DNA of 64,000 nucleotides from Aliivibrio sp. 1S175 (lineage in GTDB: Bacteria > Pseudomonadota > Gammaproteobacteria > Enterobacterales > Vibrionaceae). Every line of letters starts with the position of its first letter. The stretch's first letter is position 1. Made by a program: the position numbers and the translations under genes. A model generated the notes under the pieces. The model was not told the origin of the DNA. It made no database searches and was given only the letters and a program-made list of their open reading frames with translations. The stretch spans positions 496,001 to 560,000 of the forward strand of contig NZ_MAJS01000079.1 of assembly GCF_001690985.1 (NCBI RefSeq), written 5' to 3'. Shown here piece by piece: positions 42,661 to 51,963 of this stretch.

Positions 42661-43443
42661 ATGGAATACCCAACTCAACTAGTTTTAGATTTTATAGCGA
42701 CCTATTTTTGGCCCTATACTCGCATTTCAGCCATGTTAATGGTGATGTCTGTATTTGGGGCTCGTTTTGTGTCGCCAAAAATTCGACTTTATTTAGGGTT
42801 GAGTATCACCTTTGCTGCAATGCCAGCTATTCCCGCGATGCCATCTGACATTCAACTGGTCTCTTTTCAAGGCTTTATGATTACGGCAGAGCAACTCATT
42901 ATTGGTATTGCCATGGGGATGGTGACCGTCTTTGTTACCCAGACATTTGTATTGCTTGGGCAAATTTTAGGTATGCAATCAAGTTTAGGCTTTGCCTCAA
43001 TGGTTGATCCTGCAAATGGTCAGAATACCCCTTTGCTTGGCCAATTGTTTATGTTCTTGTCTATCTTGTTCTTTTTGGGAACAGATGGTCATTTAGAAAT
43101 GATCAATTTTGTAGTGATGAGTTTCACTACATTACCCGTCGGAATTGGAAAATTAACCAGCGTTGATTATCAATCCCTTGCAGGTTGGCTTGGCATAATG
43201 ATGAAAGCCGGCTTAAGTATGTCTCTCTCTGGGATCATTGCTTTATTAACGGTTAACTTATCATTTGGTGTAATGACTCGTGCAGCACCTCAGTTAAATA
43301 TTTTCTCTTTGGGCTTTGCATTTGCACTACTGGTCGGATTATTGCTGACGTCTTATATCATTCTTGGTTTGTTTACCCATTACGACTTACATTGGGGTCG
43401 TGCAGAAGCCCAAATTTGTAGCTTGATAAGATTGGATTGCTAA
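42661..43443 (+). CDS. fliR: FliR, export gate protein
   Basis: A 260-residue membrane protein with about six hydrophobic segments and the blocks Y-F-W-P-Y-T-R-I-S-A-M, G-A-R-F-V-S-P-K-I-R and A-P-Q-L-N-I-F-S-L-G-F. It completes the FliP5Q4R1 pore and interacts with FlhB. flhB starts 30 bases on with GGAGG. Confidence 0.94.
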   Translation: MEYPTQLVLDFIATYFWPYTRISAMLMVMSVFGARFVSPKIRLYLGLSITFAAMPAIPAMPSDIQLVSFQGFMITAEQLIIGIAMGMVTVFVTQTFVLLGQILGMQSSLGFASMVDPANGQNTPLLGQLFMFLSILFFLGTDGHLEMINFVVMSFTTLPVGIGKLTSVDYQSLAGWLGIMMKAGLSMSLSGIIALLTVNLSFGVMTRAAPQLNIFSLGFAFALLVGLLLTSYIILGLFTHYDLHWGRAEAQICSLIRLDC

Positions 43444-43473
43444 TGATTGAATTAAAAGTAGTGGAGGTCAGTC

Positions 43474-44604
43474 ATGGCAGAAAGTGACGGTCAAGAACGC
43501 ACCGAAGACGCCACGTCCAAACGCTTGCAACAAGCCAAAGATAAAGGGCAGGTTGCAAGGTCAAAAGAATTAGCGTCAGTATCGGTACTCGTCTGTGGTT
43601 CAGTGGCGTTAATGTGGTTTGGTGAAGATGTTGCCAAAGCCCTTTTCTCCATCATGGAACGTTTATTCTCCCTTTCTCGAGAAGAGATTTTTGACACCAA
43701 TAAATTACTAGAAATTGTTGGCGGCGCATTAGGTGCATTAGTCTTTCCTGTATTATTGATACTGGTTACCTTGTTTGTTGCGGCATTAATTGGGGCTGCA
43801 GGTCTTGGTGGGATCAGTTTTTCAGCAGAAGCGGCGATGCCAAAACCATCGAAAATGAACCCAATGTCAGGCATTAAACGTATGTTTGGTATGCAAAGTT
43901 GGGTTGAGCTTTTAAAGTCGATCTTAAAAGTGTCACTTGTAGGAGGAACCGCCTTTCATTTGATCAATAAAAGTAAGGCCGATTTATTTCAACTGAGTTT
44001 AGATACTTATCCATCCAATATTTTCCATTCTCTTGATATTCTGTTGAATTTTATTCTATTAATAAGTTGTACTTTATTGATTGTGGTTGCGATTGATATA
44101 CCTTTTCAAATTTGGCAACACGCGAATCAATTGAAAATGACAAAACAAGAAATTAAAGATGAATACAAAGAGACAGAAGGTAAGCCTGAGGTAAAAGGCC
44201 GTATTCGTATGTTGCAACGAGAAATGACACAGCGACGAATGATGGCAGATGTTCCCTCGGCGGATGTTATTGTTACCAACCCCGAACATTATTCAGTCGC
44301 TTTACGTTATGATCAAAGTAAAGACTCAGCACCAATTGTGGTGGCTAAAGGGGTTGATCATATTGCAATGAAGATCAGAGAAATTGCTCGTGAACATAAT
44401 ATTGATATATTGCCAGCACCACCGCTTGCTCGAGCGTTATACCACTCAACAGAAGTAGAACAACAAATCCCTGATGGGTTATTTGCGGCTGTTGCTCAGA
44501 TCCTAGCATACATATTTCAGATGAAGCAGTATAAGAAAAAAGGTGGGACGAAACCTGAGCTTGATGAAGATACGTTAACCATTCCAGATGAGTTAAAGAA
44601 GTAG
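43474..44604 (+). CDS. flhB: FlhB, export switch protein
   Basis: A 376-residue protein with the start ESDGQERTEDATSKRLQQAK, four membrane segments (within about 30-210) and the cytoplasmic autocleavage domain. The cleavage motif reads N-P-E-H (269-272) in place of the textbook N-P-T-H; Asn269 and Pro270, which carry the cleavage, are kept. FlhB switches substrate type when signalled by FliK. Last gene of the fliK unit; no terminator is visible before the converging PilZ gene 24 bases on. Confidence 0.94.
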   Translation: MAESDGQERTEDATSKRLQQAKDKGQVARSKELASVSVLVCGSVALMWFGEDVAKALFSIMERLFSLSREEIFDTNKLLEIVGGALGALVFPVLLILVTLFVAALIGAAGLGGISFSAEAAMPKPSKMNPMSGIKRMFGMQSWVELLKSILKVSLVGGTAFHLINKSKADLFQLSLDTYPSNIFHSLDILLNFILLISCTLLIVVAIDIPFQIWQHANQLKMTKQEIKDEYKETEGKPEVKGRIRMLQREMTQRRMMADVPSADVIVTNPEHYSVALRYDQSKDSAPIVVAKGVDHIAMKIREIAREHNIDILPAPPLARALYHSTEVEQQIPDGLFAAVAQILAYIFQMKQYKKKGGTKPELDEDTLTIPDELKK

Positions 44605-44628
44605 GAATAATGTAGTTATGCTATTTCT

Positions 44629-45303
44629 TTATAAATGCCAACTTTTTAGCATGCACTGGTGATGAATAGTCTGTAAGTCAGATGTATTTATACTTTCTGA
44701 ATTAAACATAACCCCTAATTTAGAGTGCTTTTCTTTAGCATCAATATTTTTGATTTCGCCAGTAACCGTAATAGGAGCGGTCGTTTCTAGTTCTATCGAG
44801 ACATTGACTTTCTGATTGATAAGATTGTCTGGATTCAACTTGGCTGGAAGTGAAATAGCACACCCCCCAACAGAAAAGTCAGTCATTAAGCCTGTAATGT
44901 TATGGCTTCCAACGGTTAAATTGCATGAAAACTTAGTTTCAAGGCGTTGATGAGTACGGATCTGTCTCATTGATATGCTGTTGGGTGCATGAAGGCAAAT
45001 CATCTCCATTGGACGATAAATAACAGAGTGAACCTGTGTCCTAAATGCGATGACATCGCGATGCGTCGTATTGGTAATTGATCGAAAGGTAACTTCAGCG
45101 CCTTCTAGATAGATCTTATTAAACTCTAAAGGGGGTGACATAGGATATTCAATAAAGACGTATTGACCCTTTTTAAAGCCAATCAGAGTTGAACTTGCTT
45201 GGGCTGATTGACCATTAGGGCAAGTGATTTCGATAATGACTCTAGCACCAATATCCATTTTATTAAGTACGTTTTGATCAGTACTAAGTGATACGTCATT
45301 CAT
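44629..45303 (-). CDS. PilZ-domain protein with YcgR-like N-terminal domain
   Basis: A 224-residue cytoplasmic protein with an N-terminal beta-rich domain (about 15-105, G-F-K-K-G-Q-Y-V-F-I-E-Y-P) like the flagellar-brake type and a C-terminal PilZ domain (about 112-220). Both c-di-GMP binding motifs are intact: R-T-H-Q-R (116-120, RxxxR) and D-F-S-V-G-G (142-147, DxSxxG). It lies on the opposite strand between flhB and flhA and has its own sigma-70 type promoter. Role inferred: c-di-GMP dependent control of motility. It could equally act outside the flagellum. Confidence 0.85.
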   Translation of the reverse strand: MNDVSLSTDQNVLNKMDIGARVIIEITCPNGQSAQASSTLIGFKKGQYVFIEYPMSPPLEFNKIYLEGAEVTFRSITNTTHRDVIAFRTQVHSVIYRPMEMICLHAPNSISMRQIRTHQRLETKFSCNLTVGSHNITGLMTDFSVGGCAISLPAKLNPDNLINQKVNVSIELETTAPITVTGEIKNIDAKEKHSKLGVMFNSESINTSDLQTIHHQCMLKSWHL

Positions 45304-45332
45304 GTGGCTACCAAGTAAAAAACAAGCTTCTA

Positions 45333-45360
45333 ATTATACAAATAACGATGTTATTTTCAA
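45333..45360 (-). promoter_or_regulatory. Sigma-70 promoter of the PilZ gene
   Basis: On the minus strand: TTGAAA (45355-45360), 16-base spacer, TATAAT (45333-45338). Five of six and six of six matches. A 12-base palindrome CAATCTAGATTG (45358-45369) overlaps the -35 element and could be an operator. Confidence 0.75.
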
Positions 45361-45468
45361 TCTAGATTGTTATTTTCATTTGAAAATTAAGTGGTTAGCT
45401 CAAAAAGTTTACTTGTTGTTATCTCTGTCAGAAAAGTGGAAGATAAAGCCAAAAAAGTGACATTAATC

Positions 45469-45484
45469 TGGCTCGAAATTTGCT
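45469..45484 (+). promoter_or_regulatory. Sigma-54 promoter of the flhA-flhF-fliA-che unit
   Basis: TGGCTCGAAATTTGCT, GG 45470-45471 and GC 45482-45483, perfect TTGCT. It lies 82 bases before flhA. No clear FlrA palindrome was found beside it, though A-T-C-A/T-G-A-T half sites occur at 45502-45526. Confidence 0.82.
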
Positions 45485-45565
45485 TTATTAGAAAGGTAAT
45501 CATGTTATCAGTTATTTATTATTGATAATCGTCAGTAATAACGTCGAGTATAAGAAGCAAAAGTA

Positions 45566-47659
45566 ATGAAATTTCAAATGCCCTTTCCAAATCAGCTATC
45601 TGGCTTAAAAGGTAAACGTATCCCGCCATTAGGTGCACCAATATTGGTGTTATCAACGTTAGCGATGGTTATATTACCAATACCTGCATTTTTACTCGAT
45701 CTCATGTTTACTTTTAACATTGCTTTGGCAATGGTTGTGCTATTAGTCACCATCTATTCGCGTAGACCTCTTGATTTTGCTGCTTTCCCTACCATTCTTT
45801 TGGTTTCTACATTATTGCGTTTAGCATTGAACGTAGCCTCAACTCGAGTCGTACTCCTGCATGGCCATGAAGGTCCAGGAGCTGCAGGTAACGTTATCGA
45901 TGCGTTTGGTAATGTTGTTATCGGTGGTAACTATGCGGTGGGTTTAATCGTATTTATTATCTTGATGATCATTAACTTTATGGTTGTAACCAAAGGTGCA
46001 GGACGTATTGCCGAAGTAAGTGCGCGTTTTACCTTGGATGCATTACCGGGTAAACAAATGGCGATTGATGCGGATTTAAACGCTGGACTGATCGATCAAG
46101 AACAAGCACGAACGCGTCGTTTTGAAGTAACAAAAGAGGCTGATTTTTACGGCTCAATGGATGGTGCGTCTAAATTCGTAAAAGGGGATGCCATTGCCGG
46201 TATTCTTATTCTTTTTATTAACATTATTGGTGGTCTGGCCATTGGTATGAGTCAGTTTGATCTTGGTTTTGGTGACGCGATTCAAATTTATACATTGTTA
46301 ACCATTGGTGATGGTCTAGTTGCTCAGATCCCATCGTTACTATTGTCTATTGGTGCGGCGATCATGGTGACTCGTCAAAACACAGATGAAGATATGGGTG
46401 AGCAATTAGTATTCCAACTCGTTGATAATCCTAAAGCATTAATGGTGACCGCGGGTATTATGTTTGTAATGGGTATTGTTCCTGGAATGCCTCATTTCCC
46501 ATTTATTCTTCTTGCCCTTCTTACGGGTATGTGGGCGTATTACCTGACTAAAAAGAAAGAGAAAGAGGGCGAAGATAAGAAAGCGGCCCCTCCAATGGAA
46601 CTGTCATCATCGCAACCTAAAGAACTATCATGGGATGATGTGCAACCTGTTGATGTTATCGGATTGGAAGTCGGCTATCGATTAATTCCAATGGTAGATA
46701 AAGAACAAGGTGGTGAATTACTTGATCGTGTGAAAGGGGTTCGTAAGAAACTATCCCAAGATTTTGGTTTCTTAGTTCCAGCCGTACATATCCGAGATAA
46801 TTTAGAGCTGCCACCAAACGTATACCGAATTACCTTAATGGGTGTGGCTGGTGGTGAAGCTGAAATTCGCCCAGATAAAGAATTAGCGATTAACCCCGGT
46901 CAAGTTTATGGGTCGATTGAAGGTGAACCAACCTTTGATCCCGCTTTTGGTTTAGAAGCCGTTTGGATCAATGGTGAACAAAGAGAGCACGCTCAAGCTC
47001 TTGGCTATACCGTTGTAGATGCAGCAACGGTGTTGGCGACACATTTAAGTCAATTATTAACAAATAATGCAGCGCAGTTGTTAGGTCATGAAGAAGTTCA
47101 AAACTTACTTGAGTTACTTTCACAAAGTTCCCCTAAACTGGTTGAAGGGCTAGTTCCAGATCAACTGCCGTTAGGTGCTGTTGTTAAAGTGCTTCAGAAT
47201 TTATTGAATGAAGCAATTCCAGTTCGAGATATTAGAACTATTGTCCAAACTTTGTCGGAATATGCGCCAAAGAGTCAAGAACCTGACATTTTGACGGCTG
47301 CAGTTCGAATTGCATTAAAACGTCTAATTGTCCAAGAAATCAATGGTGTAGAGGCTGAAATGCCGGTTATTACATTAGTCCCTGAGTTGGAACAAATATT
47401 GCATCAAACAATGCAGGCATCTGGTGGTGAAACCACGGGAATTGAACCTGGATTGGCAGAACGTTTACAAGCCTCTTTAACTTTAGCGACTCAAGAGCAA
47501 GAATTAAAAGGAGAGGCTGCCGTTTTATTAACTTCTGGGGTATTACGTTCGACATTAGCCAAGTTTGTTAAGAATACAATTCCTAACTTACGAGTGCTTT
47601 CTTATCAGGAAATACCAGATGAGAAGCAAATTAGAATAGTTCAAGCTGTTGGTCACTAA
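45566..47659 (+). CDS. flhA: FlhA, export gate protein
   Basis: A 697-residue protein with eight membrane segments in the first about 330 residues and a large cytoplasmic domain. The FHIPEP block (L-R-L-A-L-N-V-A-S-T-R-V-V-L and M-I-I-N-F-M-V-V-T-K-G-A-G-R-I-A-E-V-S-A-R-F-T-L-D-A-L-P-G-K-Q-M) is intact. FlhA forms the nonameric docking ring for substrates and chaperones. First gene of a long unit ending at fipA. Confidence 0.95.
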   Translation: MKFQMPFPNQLSGLKGKRIPPLGAPILVLSTLAMVILPIPAFLLDLMFTFNIALAMVVLLVTIYSRRPLDFAAFPTILLVSTLLRLALNVASTRVVLLHGHEGPGAAGNVIDAFGNVVIGGNYAVGLIVFIILMIINFMVVTKGAGRIAEVSARFTLDALPGKQMAIDADLNAGLIDQEQARTRRFEVTKEADFYGSMDGASKFVKGDAIAGILILFINIIGGLAIGMSQFDLGFGDAIQIYTLLTIGDGLVAQIPSLLLSIGAAIMVTRQNTDEDMGEQLVFQLVDNPKALMVTAGIMFVMGIVPGMPHFPFILLALLTGMWAYYLTKKKEKEGEDKKAAPPMELSSSQPKELSWDDVQPVDVIGLEVGYRLIPMVDKEQGGELLDRVKGVRKKLSQDFGFLVPAVHIRDNLELPPNVYRITLMGVAGGEAEIRPDKELAINPGQVYGSIEGEPTFDPAFGLEAVWINGEQREHAQALGYTVVDAATVLATHLSQLLTNNAAQLLGHEEVQNLLELLSQSSPKLVEGLVPDQLPLGAVVKVLQNLLNEAIPVRDIRTIVQTLSEYAPKSQEPDILTAAVRIALKRLIVQEINGVEAEMPVITLVPELEQILHQTMQASGGETTGIEPGLAERLQASLTLATQEQELKGEAAVLLTSGVLRSTLAKFVKNTIPNLRVLSYQEIPDEKQIRIVQAVGH

Positions 47660-47693
47660 CCGCGTCGACTTCATTTAGCGCAGGAATACGAAA

Positions 47694-49178
47694 TTGAAAA
47701 TTAAACGATTTTTTGCAAAAGATATGCGTTCAGCTCTAGTTCAAGTAAAAGAAGAACTAGGGAGTGATGCCGTTATTATGTCAACTAAGAAAGTAACGGG
47801 TGGTATTGAGATCGTTGCAGCTATCGACCCTAATTCGCAACAGGGTTCATTTCCTACGAAAGCACCTCGTAAAATTGAAGAAGATAAAGTCAGTGTTGGA
47901 AAAGGCTCCATGACACGACGCTTTGCTAATATGATCAAACAATACGGTTCTAATAGCGGTTCGACTGCCCAAGAATCAGAACCTGCGAAAGCAGAAAGAG
48001 AAGAAGACAGCTTAGCCGCATTATTAAAGCGTCAATCTAAATTTCAGGGTCAACCTTCTAACTCTTATCAATCAATGACGTCTCAAACTCCAAAACTTGA
48101 CACCTCAGGGATGACTCGTGCGATTCAAAGTAATCCTAATTTAGCGCACTTGATTTCTGATGAACCAATGAAACAGCAAAACAAGCCAGTACAACCAAGA
48201 TTAGACCCTTCTCGTTATGAGAAAGGAAGACGAACAACACAAGAATCTAATGAAGATTTAGAGCACATGCGTTCAGAAATGTCGTCTATTCGTCGTTTAT
48301 TAGAACATCAAGTGTCAGGCTTAATGTGGCAAGAAGTTGAGCGACGTGAGCCATTACGTGCAATGTTGATTAAACGTTTAGAAAAGATGGGTTTATCGGC
48401 AGAACTTGCTGATCAACTTGCGTGTTATATTCCAGAAGATACCGCGCCTAAAGATGCTTGGTCTGCACTGCTAAAACTACTTGCAGAGCAAATACCAACA
48501 GCGAAGGTAGATACATTATCTCGTGGTGGTATTGTTGCTTTGCTTGGTCCTACTGGGGTTGGTAAAACAACGACGATTGCAAAATTGGCTGCACGAGCAG
48601 CGATGGAGTATGGACCAGATCAAGTCGCGTTAGTCACAACAGATACGTTCCGAATTGGAGCCCAAGAACAGCTGGCTATTTATGGTCGTATTATGGGGTG
48701 TCCAGTCCGTATTGCTAAAGATGCAGATGAGCTTTCTTCTGTTTTATACCAATTACGTAATCGCCGTCTTATCCTTGTTGATACCGCAGGTATGGGGCAA
48801 AGAGATGTCCGATTAACAGAGCAACTTGATACATTAATGGAAAATAGCGGCTCAGAAATTAGCAGTTATTTAGTGATGCCAGCAACGGCACAGCGACGAG
48901 TATTACAAGAAACAATAGATCACTTTAAGCGCATCCCACTATCAGGGTGTATTTTAAGTAAGATTGATGAATCACTAAGTTTAGGCGAATTAATTAGCGT
49001 GACAATTGAAAATGGACTGCCAATAGCCTATATAGCAAATGGACAGCGAGTACCTGAAGATATTGTACTGGCTCAACCAAAATACTTAGTAGCAAAAGCA
49101 AATGAATTACTAGAAAAAACGACGGAAAAGGACCCTCATTTCTGGAATAGTGAAATGCCAGAGGCAGACAATTTATGA
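47694..49178 (+). CDS. flhF: FlhF, polar-placement SRP-type GTPase
   Basis: A 494-residue GTPase starting at TTG with AGGAA seven bases upstream; the start MKIKRFFAKDMRSALVQVKE is the family start and no ATG is available. A charged disordered B region (about 60-200) precedes the NG domain with Walker A G-P-T-G-V-G-K-T-T (285-293) and the D-T-A-G-M-G-Q-R-D G3 motif. FlhF marks the pole and recruits the first flagellar parts. flhG overlaps by four bases (ATGA). Confidence 0.94.
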   Translation: MKIKRFFAKDMRSALVQVKEELGSDAVIMSTKKVTGGIEIVAAIDPNSQQGSFPTKAPRKIEEDKVSVGKGSMTRRFANMIKQYGSNSGSTAQESEPAKAEREEDSLAALLKRQSKFQGQPSNSYQSMTSQTPKLDTSGMTRAIQSNPNLAHLISDEPMKQQNKPVQPRLDPSRYEKGRRTTQESNEDLEHMRSEMSSIRRLLEHQVSGLMWQEVERREPLRAMLIKRLEKMGLSAELADQLACYIPEDTAPKDAWSALLKLLAEQIPTAKVDTLSRGGIVALLGPTGVGKTTTIAKLAARAAMEYGPDQVALVTTDTFRIGAQEQLAIYGRIMGCPVRIAKDADELSSVLYQLRNRRLILVDTAGMGQRDVRLTEQLDTLMENSGSEISSYLVMPATAQRRVLQETIDHFKRIPLSGCILSKIDESLSLGELISVTIENGLPIAYIANGQRVPEDIVLAQPKYLVAKANELLEKTTEKDPHFWNSEMPEADNL

Positions 49179-50065
49179 TTGATAATAATATATACGATCA
49201 GGCTAGCGGATTACGACGACTGACGAAACCTACGTTAACTAAAGTAGTTGCCGTAACGGGTGGTAAAGGCGGCGTAGGTAAAACAAACGTAACATTGAAT
49301 TTAGCACTATCACTTGCGCAGCAAGGAAAGAAAGTGATGGTGTTGGATGGCGATCTTGGCTTAGCAAATATAGATATTATGCTTGGTGTTCGAACGCATA
49401 AAAATTTAGGACACGTCCTTAGTGGAGAATGCGAACTTGCGGATATTATCGTTGAAGGCCCATACGGCGTTAAGATAATACCAGCGACATCAGGTTCTAA
49501 ATCAATGGCTGAATTAAGTCCTGCGCAGCATGCCGGTTTAATTCGTGCCTTCAGTAGTTTAGAAGACAACATTGATGTGCTTTTAATTGATACCGCTGCA
49601 GGTATATCGGACATGGTAACGAGTTTTGCTCGTGCTGCTCAAGATGTACTTGTTGTTGTTTGTGATGAACCAACATCAATAACGGATGCTTACGCCTTAA
49701 TTAAACTATTAAGTCGTGAGCATAATGTACAGCGTTTTAAAATCGTTGCGAACATGGTGAGAAGTTACCGAGAAGGTCGTGAATTATTTGCTAAATTAAC
49801 CTTAGTGACTGATCGTTTCCTATCTGCAAATATGGAATTGGTGGCTTGTATACCGTTGGATGAAAAAGTTCGCTTAGCTGTTAGAAAACAAAAAGTTGTT
49901 GTTGATGCTTATCCTCGCTCTCCAGCAGCATTAGCGATGAAATCATTAGCGAATAAAGTGGTTACTTGGCCAGTACCAAGATCACCAAGCGGTCATTTGG
50001 AATTCTTCGTGGAAAAATTATTACGAGGAGACAATGCAGGTGAAGTCGAGGACGATTATGTCTAA
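49175..50065 (+). CDS. flhG: FlhG, flagellar number control ATPase
   Basis: A 296-residue MinD/ParA-type ATPase (also called FleN) with deviant Walker A G-G-K-G-G-V-G-K-T-N (about 29-38), L-D-G-D-L-G-L-A-N-I-D and a C-terminal amphipathic helix. The N-terminal D-Q-A-S-G-L-R-R-L matches the FlhF-activating helix. It limits the number of polar flagella by acting on FlhF and FlrA. It overlaps fliA by eight bases. Confidence 0.94.
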   Translation: MIDNNIYDQASGLRRLTKPTLTKVVAVTGGKGGVGKTNVTLNLALSLAQQGKKVMVLDGDLGLANIDIMLGVRTHKNLGHVLSGECELADIIVEGPYGVKIIPATSGSKSMAELSPAQHAGLIRAFSSLEDNIDVLLIDTAAGISDMVTSFARAAQDVLVVVCDEPTSITDAYALIKLLSREHNVQRFKIVANMVRSYREGRELFAKLTLVTDRFLSANMELVACIPLDEKVRLAVRKQKVVVDAYPRSPAALAMKSLANKVVTWPVPRSPSGHLEFFVEKLLRGDNAGEVEDDYV

Positions 50066-50789
50066 TGGGCTAACTTACGATCATAAAGGCATCGTTAACA
50101 GTCAGAAAGCGTTTTTAGAGCGTTACTCTGATTTAGTGAAACGAATTGCTCACCATTTAATGGCAAGATTACCGGCGAGCGTGCTAGTTGATGATCTTAT
50201 TCAGTCAGGCATGATCGGTCTGTTAGAAGCTCAACAGAATTACGATGGCAGTAAAGGTGCAAGTTTTGAAACTTACGCTGGGATCCGAATTCGCGGTTCG
50301 ATGTTGGATGAAATCCGACGTGGTGATTGGGTTCCTCGTTCTGTTCACAAAAACAGTCGTATGGTTAATTCTGCAATTAAAGCACTTGAGGCTAAACTTT
50401 CTCGTGAACCGGTCGATAAAGAGATAGCAGAATATTTAGAATTACCGTTAAACCAATATTATCAGATACTTAATGATGTAAATTGCGGTAAACTAGTCGG
50501 TATGGAAGATTTAGGTGTTTCTGATGATGTGATTACAACAGAAGAAAACGCTAACGATAATATTCCCTTTCAAGGTGTTGCCGATGAGCACTTTAGGGTC
50601 GCTCTTGTGAAAGCGATTAAAACGCTTCCAGAAAGAGAAGCCCTTGTTTTATCTCTTTATTATGATGAAGAGCTAAACCTAAAAGAAATTGGTGCGGTGA
50701 TTGGTGTCAGCGAGTCTCGCGTCAGCCAAATTCACAGCCAATCAATGCAACGACTACGAGCCAAGTTATCAACTTGGACGGTAGAATAA
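50058..50789 (+). CDS. fliA: FliA, sigma-28 factor
   Basis: A 243-residue sigma factor. ATG 50058 is preferred over 50034 because GAGGA (50048-50052) precedes it by five bases. Region 2 ([31 protein letters not shown]), region 3 and region 4 ([28 protein letters not shown]) are complete. It directs RNA polymerase to late flagellar promoters such as those of flgM, flaB and flaD. Confidence 0.95.
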   Translation: MSNGLTYDHKGIVNSQKAFLERYSDLVKRIAHHLMARLPASVLVDDLIQSGMIGLLEAQQNYDGSKGASFETYAGIRIRGSMLDEIRRGDWVPRSVHKNSRMVNSAIKALEAKLSREPVDKEIAEYLELPLNQYYQILNDVNCGKLVGMEDLGVSDDVITTEENANDNIPFQGVADEHFRVALVKAIKTLPEREALVLSLYYDEELNLKEIGAVIGVSESRVSQIHSQSMQRLRAKLSTWTVE

Positions 50790-50824
50790 TTAAATCCCGT
50801 TACTTGCCCTCACTGGAGGCGATT

Positions 50825-51205
50825 TTGAATAAAAACATGAAGATCCTTATTGTTGACGACTTCTCAACAATGCGCCGTATTGTAAAAAACTTACTACGTG
50901 ACTTAGGTTTTAATAACACCCAAGAAGCAGATGATGGGTTAACCGCATTGCCATTGCTTAAAAAGGGCGGTTTTGATTTTGTAGTAACAGATTGGAACAT
51001 GCCAGGAATGCAAGGGATCGATTTGCTAAAAATGATTCGTGCTGATAACGAATTAAAGCATTTACCAGTATTGATGATCACTGCTGAAGCAAAGCGTGAG
51101 CAGATAATTGAAGCCGCTCAAGCTGGTGTAAATGGTTACATTGTTAAGCCATTCACAGCCGCAACATTGAAAGAAAAACTAGACAAAATTTTTGACCGTT
51201 TATAA
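50825..51205 (+). CDS. cheY: CheY, chemotaxis response regulator
   Basis: A 126-residue receiver protein that carries the signal from CheA to FliM. The start is taken as TTG 50825, since GGAGG (50815-50819) stands five bases before it; ATG 50837 is the alternative, 17 bases from that site. [10 protein letters not shown] holds the phospho-acceptor Asp, with the acidic pair in I-V-D-D-F-S and K-P-F as active-site Lys. Closely similar to V. cholerae CheY3. Confidence 0.93.
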   Translation: MNKNMKILIVDDFSTMRRIVKNLLRDLGFNNTQEADDGLTALPLLKKGGFDFVVTDWNMPGMQGIDLLKMIRADNELKHLPVLMITAEAKREQIIEAAQAGVNGYIVKPFTAATLKEKLDKIFDRL

Positions 51206-51237
51206 GAAAATGTTGTGCTGTAAGGATTAGCCAGAAA

Positions 51238-51954
51238 ATGATTTCATTAACCGATGCCAAAGAGCTTGTCGCTTTATTAGAAGCGGGTAAGCAAGAAGAA
51301 GCGGATCAAATAGTCGCTTCATTAACGGTTGTTAACGAACCTCCAATGCTGCAAGAAATAGGTTTTTTAACTCGTGACCTTCATGAGTCATTGAAGAACT
51401 TTAAACTCGATCATCGAGTGGTCACTATCGCTAATGATGAGATCCCTGATGCACGTAATCGTTTGCAATATGTGATTGATAAAACGGAAATGGCAGCCAA
51501 TAAAACCATGGATGCGGTTGATCGTTCATTTCCTATTGCTGACGAGTTGCATGAGGGGCTACTTCAAGTTCGCCCTCAATGGAATAGCTTAATGAAAGGC
51601 AGAATTGAGTTGACTCAATTTAAAGCGTTATGTCACAACATTGATGGCCTACTTACTCAAGTTGAAGGGAACAGTTCAGAGCTACGTAATGAACTGACCA
51701 ACATCTTAATGGCGCAAGATTTTCAAGATCTTACCGGTCAAATTATTAAACGAGTAATTACCTTAGTTCAAGAAGTTGAAGACCGATTGGTTGATATTTT
51801 GACGTTGTTTAAAGTAGAAGAGCGACTTGCTGAACAAGATGAACTCAATAAGCCTTCTAAGGCAGAAGGACCTATTTTAAATCCACATGAACGTGAAGAT
51901 GCAGTTGCATCTCAAGATGATGTTGATGACCTATTAGCCAGTTTAGGATTTTAG
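51238..51954 (+). CDS. cheZ: CheZ, CheY phosphatase
   Basis: A 238-residue helical protein with the catalytic segment M-A-Q-D-F-Q-D-L-T-G-Q-I-I-K-R (about 155-170, Gln as key residue) and the C-terminal CheY-binding tail D-V-D-D-L-L-A-S-L-G-F. It removes phosphate from CheY. Co-transcribed with cheY and cheA; AAGGATT is the ribosome site. Confidence 0.95.
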   Translation: MISLTDAKELVALLEAGKQEEADQIVASLTVVNEPPMLQEIGFLTRDLHESLKNFKLDHRVVTIANDEIPDARNRLQYVIDKTEMAANKTMDAVDRSFPIADELHEGLLQVRPQWNSLMKGRIELTQFKALCHNIDGLLTQVEGNSSELRNELTNILMAQDFQDLTGQIIKRVITLVQEVEDRLVDILTLFKVEERLAEQDELNKPSKAEGPILNPHEREDAVASQDDVDDLLASLGF

Positions 51955-51963
51955 AGGAATATT

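Noticed and set aside
45502-45526. Degenerate dyad TATCA...TGATA in the flhA leader as a FlrA box
   Set aside because: Only the outer five bases are symmetric and the GTCAA/TTGAC core is missing, so it is not called.
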